A stretch of DNA of 64,000 nt from Myxococcales bacterium (GTDB taxonomy: Bacteria > Myxococcota > Myxococcia > Myxococcales > Anaeromyxobacteraceae), in assembly GCA_021806645.1 (NCBI GenBank), contig JAJZQX010000005.1:1-64000 (forward strand). The letters are read 5' to 3'. This document shows, piece by piece, positions 27,624-38,990 of this stretch (its first letter is position 1; the number at the start of each line of letters is the position of its first letter). The notes under the pieces are model-generated. The model had not been told where the DNA came from. It saw only the letters and a list, made by a program, of their open reading frames with translations, and did no database searches. Made by a program: the position numbers and the translations under genes.

Positions 27624-28187
27624 ATGACCACCCCCGCGCGCTTCGTGGCCTTCTGCGACGGCTCCGCCCTCGTCAACCCCGGCGGCCCGGGCGGCACCGG
27701 CCTGGTGGTGCTCGATCGCTCGCGCCAGGCGCTCCGCTTCGGCGGCACCCGCTGGGTGGTGGACGGCCCGTACGCCGTCACCAACAACCGCATGGAGCTG
27801 CGCGCCGTGCTGGAGGCGCTGGACGGGCTCCCCGCCGGCGAGCAGGTCGAGGTGATCAGCGACTCGCGCTACGTGGTCGACGCCCTGGGGAAGTGGATCC
27901 AGGGCTGGCGGCGCAAGGGCTGGCGCACCGCCGCCGGCGAACCGGTGTCGAACCGGGACCTCATCGAGGCCATCGACGCCCGGGCGCGGGAGTTCAAGGT
28001 CCGCTACTCATGGGTGCGAGGCCACGCCGGCCATGCCGTCAACGAGGTGGTCGATCAGCTGGCCCAGTCGGCGGCGCGCGGCGTCACCGGTCCGGACGAG
28101 GCGGCGGTGAGGGCGGCGCTGCGGGCCGAATCCTTCCTGGGCGCCGAGGGCCCCGCCCTAGTGCCCCGCCCCAGTGCCCCGCCCTAG
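27624..28187 (+). CDS. rnhA: ribonuclease HI
   Basis: A 187-aa enzyme that cleaves the RNA strand of RNA-DNA hybrids. The four acidic catalytic residues are in place: the Asp of [18 protein letters not shown], the Glu of [13 protein letters not shown], the Asp of [13 protein letters not shown], and the Asp of [11 protein letters not shown]; the SWVRGHAGH histidine loop is also present. About 30 extra residues follow the core. The stop codon shares the palindrome CTAG (28184-28187) with the stop of the convergent sufT gene, an overlap of 4 bp. Confidence 0.93.
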   Translation: MTTPARFVAFCDGSALVNPGGPGGTGLVVLDRSRQALRFGGTRWVVDGPYAVTNNRMELRAVLEALDGLPAGEQVEVISDSRYVVDALGKWIQGWRRKGWRTAAGEPVSNRDLIEAIDARAREFKVRYSWVRGHAGHAVNEVVDQLAQSAARGVTGPDEAAVRAALRAESFLGAEGPALVPRPSAPP

Positions 28188-28741
28188 AGCATCCCCAGCT
28201 CCAGCCTCGCCGCCTCGCTCATCCGCGACGGATCCCAGGGCGGGTCGAAGACCAGCTCCACCTCGGCCTGCTTCACCCCCGGCACCGAGAGGCACTTGCG
28301 CTTGACGTCCTCGACCAGCATCGGCCCGACGCCGCAGCCGGGCGCGGTGAGCGTCATGTGGACCAGCACCTGGTGGCCGCCCTCGACCGGCTCGCTCACC
28401 ACCGAGTAGACCAGCCCGAGCTCCACGATCGAGGCGGGGATCTCCGGGTCGAAGACGTCCTTCAGCGCCGTCCAGATCTTCTGCTCGTCGAACGGCCCCT
28501 CCAGCGAGGCGGCCCGCGCCGACGCGGTCGCCTGGGCCTCGGCCAGGTACTGGAGACCGAGCGCGTCGGCGTCCTTGCCGTCCACGCGGATCAGCTGGCC
28601 GCGCTCGGTCATGAGCGTGAAGCTGCCCCCCAGCGCCTGCTGCATGACGAGCCAGGTGCCGGCCGGCACCACCGCCACGCCGCCCTGCGGGATGAAGGTC
28701 GCCTCGACGTCGCGGATGAGGATGATCGGCTCGCGCGCCAT
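28184..28741 (-). CDS. sufT: SufT family Fe-S assembly protein
   Basis: A 185-aa protein. The N-terminal 85 residues ([37 protein letters not shown]) match the extended SufT form found in SUF operons, and the rest is a MIP18/DUF59 domain with [15 protein letters not shown] and [17 protein letters not shown]. SufT helps mature a subset of iron-sulfur proteins. It is the last gene of the SUF operon, 8 bp after sufU. Confidence 0.88.
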   Translation of the reverse strand: MAREPIILIRDVEATFIPQGGVAVVPAGTWLVMQQALGGSFTLMTERGQLIRVDGKDADALGLQYLAEAQATASARAASLEGPFDEQKIWTALKDVFDPEIPASIVELGLVYSVVSEPVEGGHQVLVHMTLTAPGCGVGPMLVEDVKRKCLSVPGVKQAEVELVFDPPWDPSRMSEAARLELGML

Positions 28742-28749
28742 CTGACTAG

Positions 28750-29199
28750 TCACTCGGTGCTCGCGGTGCCGCCGCCCTGCAGCGCGGACCGCAGCGTGTG
28801 CCACGCCAGGCTGGCGCACTTCACGCGGGTGGGAAACTCGTGGACACCCCCGAAGACCGCCAGCTTGCCCAGCGCCTCGAGGTCCGGGTGCGCCCCGGGC
28901 CCCTCGGTCACCAGGGTGTGGAAGACCTGGAACATCGCCTCCACCTCCGCCGCCGTCTTCCCCTTCACCAGGCCGGTCATCACCGACGCCGAGGCGCGCG
29001 AGATGGCGCAGCCGGTGCCGGTGAAGCGGGCCTCCTGGACCTTGCCGCCGGCCACCTTCACCTGGAGTACCAGGTGGTCCCCGCAGAGCGGGTTGAGCCC
29101 CTCGGCAGAGGCGGTCGCCCCGTCCAGCGGCCCGAAGTTCCGCGGGCGCTTGCCGTGGTCGAGGATGACCTCCTGGTAGAGATCGGTGAGCTCGCTCAT
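28750..29199 (-). CDS. sufU: SufU-type Fe-S scaffold or sulfur-relay protein
   Basis: A 149-aa NifU/IscU-like protein. The ligand set is visible: Cys in LNPLCGDHL (with the Asp), Cys in FTGTGCAISRASASV, and Cys in RVKCASLAWHTL. The insert between the second and third cysteines marks the SufU subgroup, which takes sulfur from SufS in a zinc-dependent way. It begins 7 bp after the sufS stop. Confidence 0.92.
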   Translation of the reverse strand: MSELTDLYQEVILDHGKRPRNFGPLDGATASAEGLNPLCGDHLVLQVKVAGGKVQEARFTGTGCAISRASASVMTGLVKGKTAAEVEAMFQVFHTLVTEGPGAHPDLEALGKLAVFGGVHEFPTRVKCASLAWHTLRSALQGGGTASTE

Positions 29200-29206
29200 G
29201 GCGCCC

Positions 29207-30460
29207 TCAGGCGAAGACCTTGATGGCGGCGTGGAGGGCGCGGACCAGCGCCTCGACGTCGTCGAGCGTGGAGTAGAGGGCGAAGGAGGCGCGGGCGGTG
29301 GCCGGCAGGCCGTACCGCTGCATGAGCGGCTGGGCGCAGTGGTGGCCGGCCCGGATCGCCACCCCCTGCCGGTCCACGATGGTGGCGAGATCGTGCGGGT
29401 GGATGTCGCCCACCATGAAGGAGATGACCCCGGCCCGCCGCCGCGGCGCGCCGACTAGCCTCACCTCCGGCACCGAGCGAAGCGCCGCCTCGGCTGCGCG
29501 CAGCACCGCCGCCTCGTGCGCGGCGATGGCGGGGAGCCCGATGGCGCCGACGTAGTCGAGCGCCGCCGCCAGCCCGACCGCGCCGGCGATGTCCGGCGTG
29601 CCGGCCTCGAACTTGTAGGGCAGGTCGTTCCAGGTGGACTTCTCGAAGGTGACCGACCTGATCATGTCGCCACCGCCCTGCCACGGCGGCATGGCCTCGA
29701 GGTGCTCCCGCCGCGCCCAGAGCACGCCGATGCCGGTTGGTCCGTAGAGCTTGTGGCCGCTGAAGACGTAGAAGTCGGCGCCCAGCGCCCGCACGTCCAC
29801 GCCCAGGTGCGGCGCCCCCTGCGCCCCGTCCACCAGCACCGGGATGCCCCGCGACCTGGCCAGCGCCACCACCGCCTCGATCGGCGTCACCGTGCCGAGC
29901 GCGTTGGAGACCTGCGTCACCGCCAGCAGCTTCACCCTGGGACCGAGCAACTCCGAGAGCGCGCCGAGATCGAGGTCGCCGGCGTCGTCGATGGGGGCCG
30001 CCACCACCCGCGCCCCCTGCGCGGCCGCCAGCAGCTGCCAGGGCACGATGTTGGAGTGGTGCTCCAGCGTGGTGACCACGATCTCGTCGCCGGCCCGCAC
30101 CCGCTGGCGGCCGAAGGTCTGGGCCACCAGGTTGACGGCCTCGGTGGCGCCGCGCACGAAGATCACGTCGCGGGCGTCGGCGTTGAGGAACCGCGCCACC
30201 GTGGCGCGCGCCCCCTCGAAGGCCTTGGTGGCCCGCTCGGAGAGGGCGTGGACGCCGCGGTGGACGTTGGCGTTGTCCCGCTCGTAGAAGTGGGAGATGG
30301 CGTCGATGACGGCGCGCGGCTTCTGCGTGGTGGCGGCGCTGTCGAGGTAGACCAGCGGCTTGCCGTGGACCTGCTGGTCGAGCGCCGGGAAGTCGGCGCG
30401 CCGCTCCGCGACGTCGCCCGGGGCCGGGCCAGCCGGCCCCAGTGTGGTGACCGTGGTCAT
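29207..30460 (-). CDS. sufS: cysteine desulfurase SufS
   Basis: A 417-aa pyridoxal-phosphate enzyme that takes sulfur from cysteine as a persulfide. The N-terminus carries YLDSAATTQKPRAVI. The cofactor histidine region is TTLEHHSNIVPWQ, the lysine is in VFSGHKLYGPTGIG, and the persulfide cysteine in IRAGHHCAQPLMQRYG, which marks the group II (SufS) class. The ATG overlaps the sufD stop (ATGA). Confidence 0.95.
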   Translation of the reverse strand: MTTVTTLGPAGPAPGDVAERRADFPALDQQVHGKPLVYLDSAATTQKPRAVIDAISHFYERDNANVHRGVHALSERATKAFEGARATVARFLNADARDVIFVRGATEAVNLVAQTFGRQRVRAGDEIVVTTLEHHSNIVPWQLLAAAQGARVVAAPIDDAGDLDLGALSELLGPRVKLLAVTQVSNALGTVTPIEAVVALARSRGIPVLVDGAQGAPHLGVDVRALGADFYVFSGHKLYGPTGIGVLWARREHLEAMPPWQGGGDMIRSVTFEKSTWNDLPYKFEAGTPDIAGAVGLAAALDYVGAIGLPAIAAHEAAVLRAAEAALRSVPEVRLVGAPRRRAGVISFMVGDIHPHDLATIVDRQGVAIRAGHHCAQPLMQRYGLPATARASFALYSTLDDVEALVRALHAAIKVFA

Positions 30461-31791
30461 GCCGCCTCCACCAGCCGGGCCCCGGCGGGCAAGCGGGACG
30501 CCACCAGCTGTCGCGCCCGGGCTCGCAGCGGCTCGGGCCGGACCAGCTCCACCATCCCGGCCGCGAAGGCGTAGATGAGCAGGCTCCTGGCCGCCGGCTC
30601 GGACAGGCCTCGCGTGCGCAGGTAGAAGAGCGAGGTCGGGTCGAGCTGGCCCACCGAGCCGCCGTGGCTGCACTTCACGTCGTCGGCCAGGATCTCGAGC
30701 TGGGGCCGGGTGTCCACGGTGGCGTCGTCGGAGAGCAACAGGTTGGAGCTCGACTGCTGCGCCGAGGTCTTCTGCGCGCCGGGCGCCACGCGAACCCGCC
30801 CGGTGAAGACGCCGCGGGCGCGCCCGTCGAGGACGGTCTTGAAGGTCTGGGTGCTGGTGCAGCGCGGCGCCACGTGCTCCACGTTGACGAAGGCGTCGGT
30901 GATCCGCGAGGCGCTGGCCATGCCGAGCCCGGAGGCGGTCAGCTCGGCCCTCTCGCCCAGCAGCCGGGCGTGCAGCTCGGCGCGGGCCACCTGCCCGCCC
31001 AGCGCCAGCGAGTGGGAGGTGAAGCGGCTCTCGGCCGCCTGCTCGACGTGGAGCGAGGCCAGCTCGAAGGTCTCCAGCCCCTCCTCCTGGAAGCGGTAGT
31101 GGTTCACCTCGGCGCCCGGGGCCAGCACGATCTCGGCCACCGGCGCCACCAGCGCGCGCCCCCCCTCGGCGGAGATGGAGTGCTCCACCACCGTGACCAG
31201 CGAGCCCTCGCCCGCCACCAGCAGCAGGCGCGGGAAGGTGGCCACGGCGCGCCCGGGCAGCGAGGTGAGGTGGACGATCCGGATGGGCGGCGCCACCGCC
31301 CCGGCGACCGGCAGGTGGAGCAGCACGCCGTCGTCGAAGAGCGCGGTGTTGGCCGCCACCAGCGCGTGGCGATCGACGCGGGCCAGCCGGCCCAGGTGGG
31401 GCCGGACCAGGTCCGGCACCTCGCGCAGCGCCTCGCCGAGCGAGATGAGCACCGCGCCGGGCGGGAGCCCTTGCGCCCAGGAGAGGTCGGAGCGGTAGCG
31501 CCCGTTGGCGAAGACCAGCTGCGGACCGTTCCAGCTCCCGGCCCGCTCCAGCAGCGCCGCCGCCGCGTCCCCCTCGTCGGGGCGGGCCCGCTCGAGCCGG
31601 TGCGAGGCGAGCGCCGTGAGGCTGGTGTAGCGCCAGTCCTCGTGCCGGGTGGTGGGCAGCCCCCCCAGCGAGCGCAGGCCTGCGATGGCCTCCTCGCGCA
31701 GGTCGCCGAGCCAGGCCGGATCGTCGGGGCCGATGGTGAAGGCGGCCGCCAGGCTCTCGGCCGCCGGCGTGACGCTGCCGCCCAGGGTCAT
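30457..31791 (-). CDS. sufD: Fe-S assembly scaffold subunit SufD
   Basis: A 444-aa SufBD-family protein that pairs with SufB and the SufC ATPase. The N-terminus has PTTRHEDWRYTSL; the beta-helix core includes VVEHSISAEGGRALVAPVAE and the conserved TFKTVLDGRARGVFTGRVRV, and near the end ADDVKCSHGGSVGQLDPTSL holds the conserved Cys-His. The start overlaps the sufC stop (ATGA). Confidence 0.93.
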   Translation of the reverse strand: MTLGGSVTPAAESLAAAFTIGPDDPAWLGDLREEAIAGLRSLGGLPTTRHEDWRYTSLTALASHRLERARPDEGDAAAALLERAGSWNGPQLVFANGRYRSDLSWAQGLPPGAVLISLGEALREVPDLVRPHLGRLARVDRHALVAANTALFDDGVLLHLPVAGAVAPPIRIVHLTSLPGRAVATFPRLLLVAGEGSLVTVVEHSISAEGGRALVAPVAEIVLAPGAEVNHYRFQEEGLETFELASLHVEQAAESRFTSHSLALGGQVARAELHARLLGERAELTASGLGMASASRITDAFVNVEHVAPRCTSTQTFKTVLDGRARGVFTGRVRVAPGAQKTSAQQSSSNLLLSDDATVDTRPQLEILADDVKCSHGGSVGQLDPTSLFYLRTRGLSEPAARSLLIYAFAAGMVELVRPEPLRARARQLVASRLPAGARLVEAA

Positions 31792-32572
31792 GTCCGGGCC
31801 TCGGTGAGCGGCACCGGCGCCTTGTCGCCGGCCCAGGCGTAGCCGGTCTTCTCCAGCTCGTGGGCCAGCTCGCGTCCCCCGGTCTTGACGATCCGGCCCC
31901 CGGCCATGACGTGGACCACGTCGGGCGTGACGTGGTCGAGCAGTCGCTGGTAGTGCGTCACCATGAGGAAGGCCCGCCGCCCGTCGCGGAGGGCGTTGAC
32001 GCCCCCTGAGATGACGCGGAGCGCGTCGATGTCGAGGCCCGAGTCGATCTCGTCGAGGATGGCCAGCCTGGGCTCGAGCACCGCCATCTGGAAGACCTCG
32101 TTCCGCTTCTTCTCGCCGCCGCTGAACCCCTCGTTGACCGAGCGCGAGCCGAAGGACGGGTCGAGCTCGACCAGCTTCATCTTCTCCCTGGCGAAGGCGA
32201 GGAAGTCCATGGCGTCCAGCTCCTCCTCGCCGCGCGCCTTGCGGATGGCGTTGAGCGCGGTGCGGAGGAAGTAGAGGTTGCCGACCCCGGGGATCTCCAC
32301 CGGGTACTGGAAGCCGAGGAAGAGGCCGGCCACGGCTCGCGCCTCGGGGGGAAGCGAGAGCAGGTCCTTGCCGGCGAAGCGGACCGAGCCCGCGGTCACC
32401 TCATAGGCGTCGCGCCCGGCCAGCACGCCGGCCAGCGTCGACTTGCCCGAGCCGTTCGGCCCCATGATGGCGTGGACCTCCCCCTCCCGGACGGTCAGGT
32501 CCAGCCCCTTCAGGATCTCCTTCTCACCGACCCGGGCCCGCAGGCCCCTGATCTCAAGCAGCACCGCCCCGC

Positions 32573-32576
<4 letters not shown>
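31788..32576 (-). CDS. sufC: Fe-S assembly ATPase SufC
   Basis: A 262-aa ABC-type soluble ATPase of the SufBCD complex. Walker A is [18 protein letters not shown] (about residues 36-53), the signature [20 protein letters not shown], and Walker [18 protein letters not shown], followed by the H-loop [12 protein letters not shown]. The start at 32576 overlaps the sufB stop. It has no transmembrane partner, as expected of SufC. Confidence 0.95.
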
Positions 32577-34008
<1,432 letters not shown>

Positions 34009-34012
<4 letters not shown>

Positions 34013-34461
34013 GGCGTGGTCACCACGGTGAGCGCGGCGGCGGGGGCGCCGCGGCCGAGGCGGAACGGGCCGATCTCGGAGAGCGGCAGGGCGCGGAGCG
34101 CCGTCTGCACGGCGCGCGAGACCGGATCCCAGGTCTCCTTGGAAAGGCAGAACGGCTCGATGCCGCAGGGCTCGGCGCTCGGGGAGCAGCAGTCGGTGAG
34201 CGAGATGGGCCCCTCGAGCGCCTCGACCACCTCGGCCACCGAGATCTGGCCGGGGGGGCGGGTGAGCGAGTAGCCACCGTGGCGGCCGCGGTGCGACTGG
34301 AGCAGCCCGGCGCGGGAGAGCTCCTTGCAGAGCTTCGAGACGGTGGGGAGCGGCACCCGCGAGCGGGACGACAGGGCCTGGGCGGTGATCGTGCGATCGT
34401 CGCGCGCCAGGTGCGCGAGGATAACGATGGCGTAGTCGGTCAGCTTGCTCATCCGGATCAT
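34009..34461 (-). CDS. Rrf2 family Fe-S sensing regulator of the SUF operon
   Basis: A 150-aa winged-helix regulator. The N-terminal DNA-binding part reads [20 protein letters not shown], followed by [19 protein letters not shown]. The cluster-binding cysteines are in [16 protein letters not shown], close to the three-cysteine pattern of IscR. The start could be ATG 34461 or 34452. As first gene of the SUF operon it probably represses the operon when it carries a cluster. The palindrome at 34515-34531 is its likely operator. Confidence 0.88.
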
Positions 34462-34514
34462 CTGGTCGGCCTCACACCCCCCGGCGGCGCTAGTCCACCG
34501 TCGAGCAGGCATCT

Positions 34515-34531
34515 TGGACTGAAAGAGTCCA
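34515..34531 (-). promoter_or_regulatory. palindromic operator of the SUF operon
   Basis: TGGACT-GAAAG-AGTCCA, a perfect 6-bp inverted repeat with a 5-bp centre, lies 54 bp upstream of the regulator start. Its GACT...AGTC half-sites resemble IscR-type sites of the Rrf2 family. The surrounding 30 bp are notably AT-richer than the genes, consistent with a promoter; exact -35/-10 elements could not be fixed. Confidence 0.6.
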
Positions 34532-34601
34532 GATATGACCGGTTCTAACAGATGCGAGCCCGCTTTCACCAAAAAGAGCCGGCTAGGGTGCTGACTCGCG
34601 C

Positions 34602-35153
34602 CTAGACCGTGGCCCGGACCAGCGGGCTGTCGATCGACTCTCCCCCCAGATCGAGGTAGAGGTGGTCGGCCACGATGGTCAGGCCGACCTTCTGACGGCG
34701 CTCTTCACGCTGCGCCAGAACCCGAAGGAGCATGTCCGGCACCGCGGCCAGCTCCGCCCTGGCCAACCGTTCGGGGCGCCCCGAACGGGCCTCGGCGAGA
34801 AAGGCCTCGAGCCTCCGTTCTCCCTCGAAGAGCACCGCCACGCGCGCGCCGCCACCCCTGGCCAGATCCTTCTCGATCCGGGAGACCTCTGGCCGCCCGA
34901 CCCGGACCAGCAACGTCCGGGTGGACCCGTCCGGCCCCAGGGCCACCAGCTCAGGCTCGTCCGGCTCGCAGATCCCCGGCCCGAAGGCGATGGTCTCCTC
35001 CCACTGCCAGCAGTAGGCGAGGAGCCGGAGCCAGAGCCGCTCGACGGTCTCGGAGGGATGGCGTGCCGCCTTGACCGCGAACTTCAGGTCGAGCCCACGA
35101 TCGACGTGGGAGAGGGTGACGTCGAAGTGGTGGAGCGTGGAGGGGAGCGCCAT
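34602..35153 (-). CDS. YaeQ family protein
   Basis: A 183-aa cytoplasmic protein of the YaeQ family, which has a PD-(D/E)XK nuclease-like fold and no settled function. Diagnostic stretches are KAARHPSETVERLWLRLLAY, the following FGPGICEPDEPEL, and the C-terminal VADHLYLDLGGESI. Full length for the family (about 180 aa). It is separated from the SUF regulator by about 140 bp and is divergent from the barrel gene at 35281. Confidence 0.85.
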   Translation of the reverse strand: MALPSTLHHFDVTLSHVDRGLDLKFAVKAARHPSETVERLWLRLLAYCWQWEETIAFGPGICEPDEPELVALGPDGSTRTLLVRVGRPEVSRIEKDLARGGGARVAVLFEGERRLEAFLAEARSGRPERLARAELAAVPDMLLRVLAQREERRQKVGLTIVADHLYLDLGGESIDSPLVRATV

Positions 35154-35280
35154 GGGGCCCGTCTATCGCAGAACTCCGGGGTTTTCTCCACCTTGCCTCA
35201 CCCGCGGGACTTGGCGATTGGGTGGCCGGAGCCTAGGATCCCGGGTCCCTGGTCAGGGCGACTCCACGCCCGGAGGTTCG

Positions 35281-36009
35281 ATGCGCCCGCGCCCGCTCCC
35301 CCTGCTGCTCCTCCTGCTCGCCACGCCGGCACTCGCCGAAGACCCGGCGCCCACGACCGCGCCCGCCGCCGACCCGGCTGCTGCACCCGCTGCGGAATCG
35401 CCACCACCGCCGCCCGCCATCGAACCGGCGCCTGCAGCGGCCTCGCTGGCCGCCTCGACCCAGGCGCCGGCCGCCGAGCCCGCCCCGCCGCCGCCGCCGC
35501 CGAGGGAGGCCCCGCTGCCGAGGCTCGGGCTCCGGCTCGGCCTCGGCTTCCCCGACGGCGCCACCGCCAACGCGGTCTATCGCCCCCTCCCCTACCTGCG
35601 CGTGCAGGCGGGGCCGGCCTGGAACTACCTAGCCTTCGGCCTGCAGGCCGGCGTCGCCGTCACGCCCATTCGCTGGGCCGTCTCGCCGGTCCTCGAGGCC
35701 AGCTATGGCCACTTCTTCGGCGCCGACCTGAACAAGGTCATCAAGAACGTCCCCACCGAGGTCCAGCCGCTGGTGAAGGACGTCGGCTACGACTACTTCA
35801 ACGGCCAGGTGGGCGTCGAGTTCGGCTCCCCGCGCGGTTACACCTTCTCGCTGGGGGTGGGGCTCTCCTACCTCTGGAGCAACGTGAAGGGGACCGCCAC
35901 GGTGGTCCGCAACCCGGGCACCGCCAACGAGGCGACCGTGACCGTCGTCAACCCCAGCCTCCGCGCCGTGACGCCGTCATTGCGGCTCGGCATGCTCTAC
36001 TACTTCTAG
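35281..36009 (+). CDS. outer-membrane beta-barrel protein with Pro/Ala-rich linker
   Basis: A 242-aa exported protein. The signal peptide MRPRPLPLLLLLLATPALA is followed by about 60 residues of Ala/Pro/Glu-rich linker with a run of seven prolines, then about 160 residues of alternating amphipathic strands (RLGLRLGLGFPDG, FGLQAGVAVTPIRWAVSPVL, YTFSLGVGLSYLW) ending in LRLGMLYYF, a C-terminal aromatic typical of outer-membrane barrels. The function is unknown. A lipoprotein gene follows after 10 bp, so the two are probably made together. Confidence 0.8.
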   Translation: MRPRPLPLLLLLLATPALAEDPAPTTAPAADPAAAPAAESPPPPPAIEPAPAAASLAASTQAPAAEPAPPPPPPREAPLPRLGLRLGLGFPDGATANAVYRPLPYLRVQAGPAWNYLAFGLQAGVAVTPIRWAVSPVLEASYGHFFGADLNKVIKNVPTEVQPLVKDVGYDYFNGQVGVEFGSPRGYTFSLGVGLSYLWSNVKGTATVVRNPGTANEATVTVVNPSLRAVTPSLRLGMLYYF

Positions 36010-36019
36010 CGAGGCGACC

Positions 36020-36589
36020 ATGCGCCGACTCCTCCCCGCTCTCCCCGCCCTCGCGCTCCTCGCCGGCTGCGGGCTCCTCTACGCCGAGGTGGAACTCCCC
36101 AGCACCACCATCACGCTCAAGCGGCAGAACTTCACCGGCACGGTCGCCGGAGCGCCACTGGTGAAGGAGATCGCCTTCGACATCGGCACGCAGCTGCCCG
36201 TCACCACCGGCAAGGACATCACCTTCGAGCTGCGGCTCACCCAGATGCTGGTGAACATCGCGACCGGCTCGCTGATGGGCGACTTCGGCGACATCCAGTC
36301 GGTGACGCTCTCGGTACTGCCACCGGCCGGGCAGACGCTGCCGGAGGAGGCCATCATCGCCTCCTACACCAAGGCGCCGCCGCCGGCCGATCAGTACCCC
36401 ACCACGATCTCGGTGGCCGGCATGTCCAACCTCGACCTCGCCCCCTACATCGCCTCCGGCGTCATGACGCTCAAGCTCAAGGCGGTCTCGGAGTCCGGCC
36501 TGGCCATCCCCGACTGGACCGCCGACGTGGGCGGGGAGTTCTACCTGAAGGTGCACGCAGACTACGGGAACCTGCTGACGAAGAAGTGA
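36020..36589 (+). CDS. lipoprotein of unknown function
   Basis: A 189-aa protein with a lipoprotein signal ([17 protein letters not shown], Cys at residue 17) and no recognised domain. The mature part is beta-rich, with several Thr/Val strands ([44 protein letters not shown]). Ten bp after a barrel gene, it may be that barrel's lipoprotein partner. Its last 113 bp overlap the convergent recQ frame. Confidence 0.75.
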   Translation: MRRLLPALPALALLAGCGLLYAEVELPSTTITLKRQNFTGTVAGAPLVKEIAFDIGTQLPVTTGKDITFELRLTQMLVNIATGSLMGDFGDIQSVTLSVLPPAGQTLPEEAIIASYTKAPPPADQYPTTISVAGMSNLDLAPYIASGVMTLKLKAVSESGLAIPDWTADVGGEFYLKVHADYGNLLTKK

Positions 36590-38012
36590 CCGGAGGCTCG
36601 AGGCCGCAGCCGTCGCAGGCGTCGCCGCACGGCCCGGCCACCTCGCCGAAGTGGCCGACCAGCCGCTCGTGGCGGCAGCCCGGCTCGTCGGCGAAGCGGA
36701 ACATGGCCCGCGACTGCCGCCGCTGCATGGCCGCGAACTGCTCGTCGTCGCCGGCCATCCGGTCGAGCGCCGCCACGTCGGCCCAGGAGTAGAAGAGGAC
36801 GCAGTCGGAGTCCTGGCCGTCGCGTCCGGCGCGACCGATCTCCTGGTAGTAGGCCTCCAGCGAGCGCGGCATGTCGCGGTGGATGACGTAGCGGATGTCG
36901 GCCTTGTCGATCCCCATGCCGAAGGCGATGGTGGCCACCACCACCTCCACCGCCCCGGCGGCGAAGGCGTCCTGGACCCGCTCCCGCTCGGCCGGCTCGA
37001 GCCCGGCGTGGTAGGCGGCGGCCCGCACGCCGTGGCCGGCGAGGAACCCGGCCACCGACTCCACCGTCTTGCGCGAGAGCGCGTAGACGATGCCGCTCTG
37101 CCGCCGCCGCGCCTTGACCAGCCGCAGGATGGCGTCGCGCGACGAGGGGCCGTCGCCCCCCTTCTTGACGGCGTGCAGCTTCAGGTTGGTCCGCAGGAAG
37201 GAGCCGGTCACCAGCAGCGGCTCCACCATGCCGAGCTGGCCGGCGATGTCGCGCGTCACCTCGCGGGTGGCGGTGGCGGTGAGCGCCAGCACCGGGGCGC
37301 CGAAGCGGTCCTTCAGGCCGGCCAGGTTCCGGTAGGCGGGGCGGAAGTCGTGGCCCCAGTGGCTGATGCAGTGGGCCTCGTCCACGGCCAGGAGGGAGAG
37401 GCCGAGCCCGGAGAGCGCGCTCCCCACCGAGGCCTCCAGCCCCTCGGGCGCGGCGTAGAGCAGCTCCACCTCGCCGCGCCGCAGCGCCGCCACCCGGGCG
37501 CGCCGCTCCTCGGGCGCCAGCGTGGAGTTGAGGAAGGTGGCGCGCAGCCCGGCCCGGGACATGGCGTCCACCTGGTCCTTCATCAGCGCGATGAGCGGCG
37601 AGATGACCAGCGTGGTGCCGCCGAGCAGGCGGGCCGGGAGCTGGTAGGTGAGCGACTTGCCGGCCCCGGTCGGCATGACGCCGACGCAGTCGCGGCCGCC
37701 CAGCACCGCCTCGACGATGGCCGCCTGGCCGGGCCGGAAGTCGGCGTGGCCGAAGAGCTCGCGCAGCACGGCCCGCGCCGCGTCCAGGGTCGGGACCGAA
37801 GGCGGCCGCGGGGGCCGCAGCGAGCCGGCCAGCGCCTTGAGCCGGTCCACCAGGTCGGGGCTGAAGTCGGCGGGCCGGGCCCGGTAGCGGGCCCGCAGCG
37901 CGGTGAGCCGGGCCGCCGCCTCGGCGTGGCCACCGCCGCCTGGCGCGTCGAGCGCGCGGGCGATGGCCGCCACCTCGTCCTCGATCACCGCCGCTCGCCC
38001 GCCGCCCTTCAT
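36477..38012 (-). CDS. recQ: RecQ-type ATP-dependent DNA helicase, C-terminally shortened
   Basis: A 511-aa SF2 helicase, 3'-5', acting in recombination and repair. Motifs: [19 protein letters not shown] (motif 0), [15 protein letters not shown] (I), [16 protein letters not shown] (II), [10 protein letters not shown] (III), [31 protein letters not shown] (V) and [20 protein letters not shown] (VI). A zinc-binding domain with four cysteines follows ([11 protein letters not shown] to GDACDGCG). The winged-helix and HRDC domains of full RecQ are missing; instead a Ser/Arg/Pro-rich tail of about 40 residues is read from the antisense of the lipoprotein gene, suggesting loss of the original 3' end. 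Confidence 0.88.
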   Translation of the reverse strand: MKGGGRAAVIEDEVAAIARALDAPGGGGHAEAAARLTALRARYRARPADFSPDLVDRLKALAGSLRPPRPPSVPTLDAARAVLRELFGHADFRPGQAAIVEAVLGGRDCVGVMPTGAGKSLTYQLPARLLGGTTLVISPLIALMKDQVDAMSRAGLRATFLNSTLAPEERRARVAALRRGEVELLYAAPEGLEASVGSALSGLGLSLLAVDEAHCISHWGHDFRPAYRNLAGLKDRFGAPVLALTATATREVTRDIAGQLGMVEPLLVTGSFLRTNLKLHAVKKGGDGPSSRDAILRLVKARRRQSGIVYALSRKTVESVAGFLAGHGVRAAAYHAGLEPAERERVQDAFAAGAVEVVVATIAFGMGIDKADIRYVIHRDMPRSLEAYYQEIGRAGRDGQDSDCVLFYSWADVAALDRMAGDDEQFAAMQRRQSRAMFRFADEPGCRHERLVGHFGEVAGPCGDACDGCGLEPPVTSSSAGSRSLRAPSGRTPRPRRRSSRGWPGRTPRPP

Positions 38013-38085
38013 GCGGCGGACTCTATACCGCGCCTCCCACCCCACCGGGCGGGCCGTGGCCGAAAATGAGGCGGGCGCCGAGCGG

Positions 38086-38862
38086 CTACTTCGACAGCTT
38101 GGCGTCCTCGACGATGACCGGGTAGGCGTAGCCGGCGCCGAAGTCCTTGTCGGTGCGGACCGTCCCCTTCACCACCACGGTGTCGCCGACCGAGGTCATG
38201 TCCTGGGTGGTGACGGTGATGTCGTTGTCCTGCCTGTCGGCCTTGCCGGTGCCGTCCTGCAGGTGGACCCAGTTCTTGCCCATGATGCCCGGGTTGAACT
38301 TGACCACCTTGCCGCGCACGGTGACCGGCTTCTCCTTGAGCGCGACCTTCTGCGCGTAGACCTCGGCGATGGTGCGAGCGTCGGCGCCGGAGGCCTTCGC
38401 GACCTTCACGTCACCGACGTTGCTCGGCCCCTGGGCGGCCATGGCGTGCTGCTGCGCCATGCCGGCGGGGGTGCCGTCCATGCCAGGCGGGGCGGCGGGC
38501 GGGGCGGCGGGGGCCGAGCCCTCCAGCGTGCCGAAGAAGACCACGTCGAACTTCCGCTTCAGGGTCTTCGACTCGAAGTTGGCCATGGGCATGGCGTTGA
38601 GGACGGTGACCTCGGTCCCCTTGGCCACCTCGGACTTGGGCACCGCGGCCCACGTCTCCTCCTGGCCCGACTGGATCTTCAGGTAGCTGTACGGCGGGGC
38701 GTCCAGCCGCTCCAGCACCTTGCCCTTCAGGCTGGCCGAGGGGGGCGCGACCTGGGCCTCCATCGCGTTGCTGGCGGCCGGCGGCGCGACGGCCGGCGGC
38801 TCGCTCTTCTTGCAACCCGCCACGGCCACGGCGACGAGCAGGACGGCGCTGAGACGACGCAT
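38086..38862 (-). CDS. lipoprotein with OB-fold-like C-terminal domain
   Basis: A 258-aa lipoprotein with signal [17 protein letters not shown] (Cys17). The first half ([40 protein letters not shown]) and the second half ([40 protein letters not shown]) both look like OB-fold nucleotide-binding-like modules, the second following a Pro/Gly/Met-rich linker. GGAGG precedes ATG 38862, deciding this start over ATG 38877. The role is unknown; related proteins are periplasmic. Confidence 0.78.
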   Translation of the reverse strand: MRRLSAVLLVAVAVAGCKKSEPPAVAPPAASNAMEAQVAPPSASLKGKVLERLDAPPYSYLKIQSGQEETWAAVPKSEVAKGTEVTVLNAMPMANFESKTLKRKFDVVFFGTLEGSAPAAPPAAPPGMDGTPAGMAQQHAMAAQGPSNVGDVKVAKASGADARTIAEVYAQKVALKEKPVTVRGKVVKFNPGIMGKNWVHLQDGTGKADRQDNDITVTTQDMTSVGDTVVVKGTVRTDKDFGAGYAYPVIVEDAKLSK

Positions 38863-38990
38863 CGGTGAAACCTCCATGGAGACGGGATACGGGTGGTGCC
38901 CCGTGAGGGGCCGTACGGTGAAACAATCTGGCCCCGGGTTGGATTCCGGGACCTGGGCGACAAGTCGTGGAGAGGCCCCCTCTACCACGC

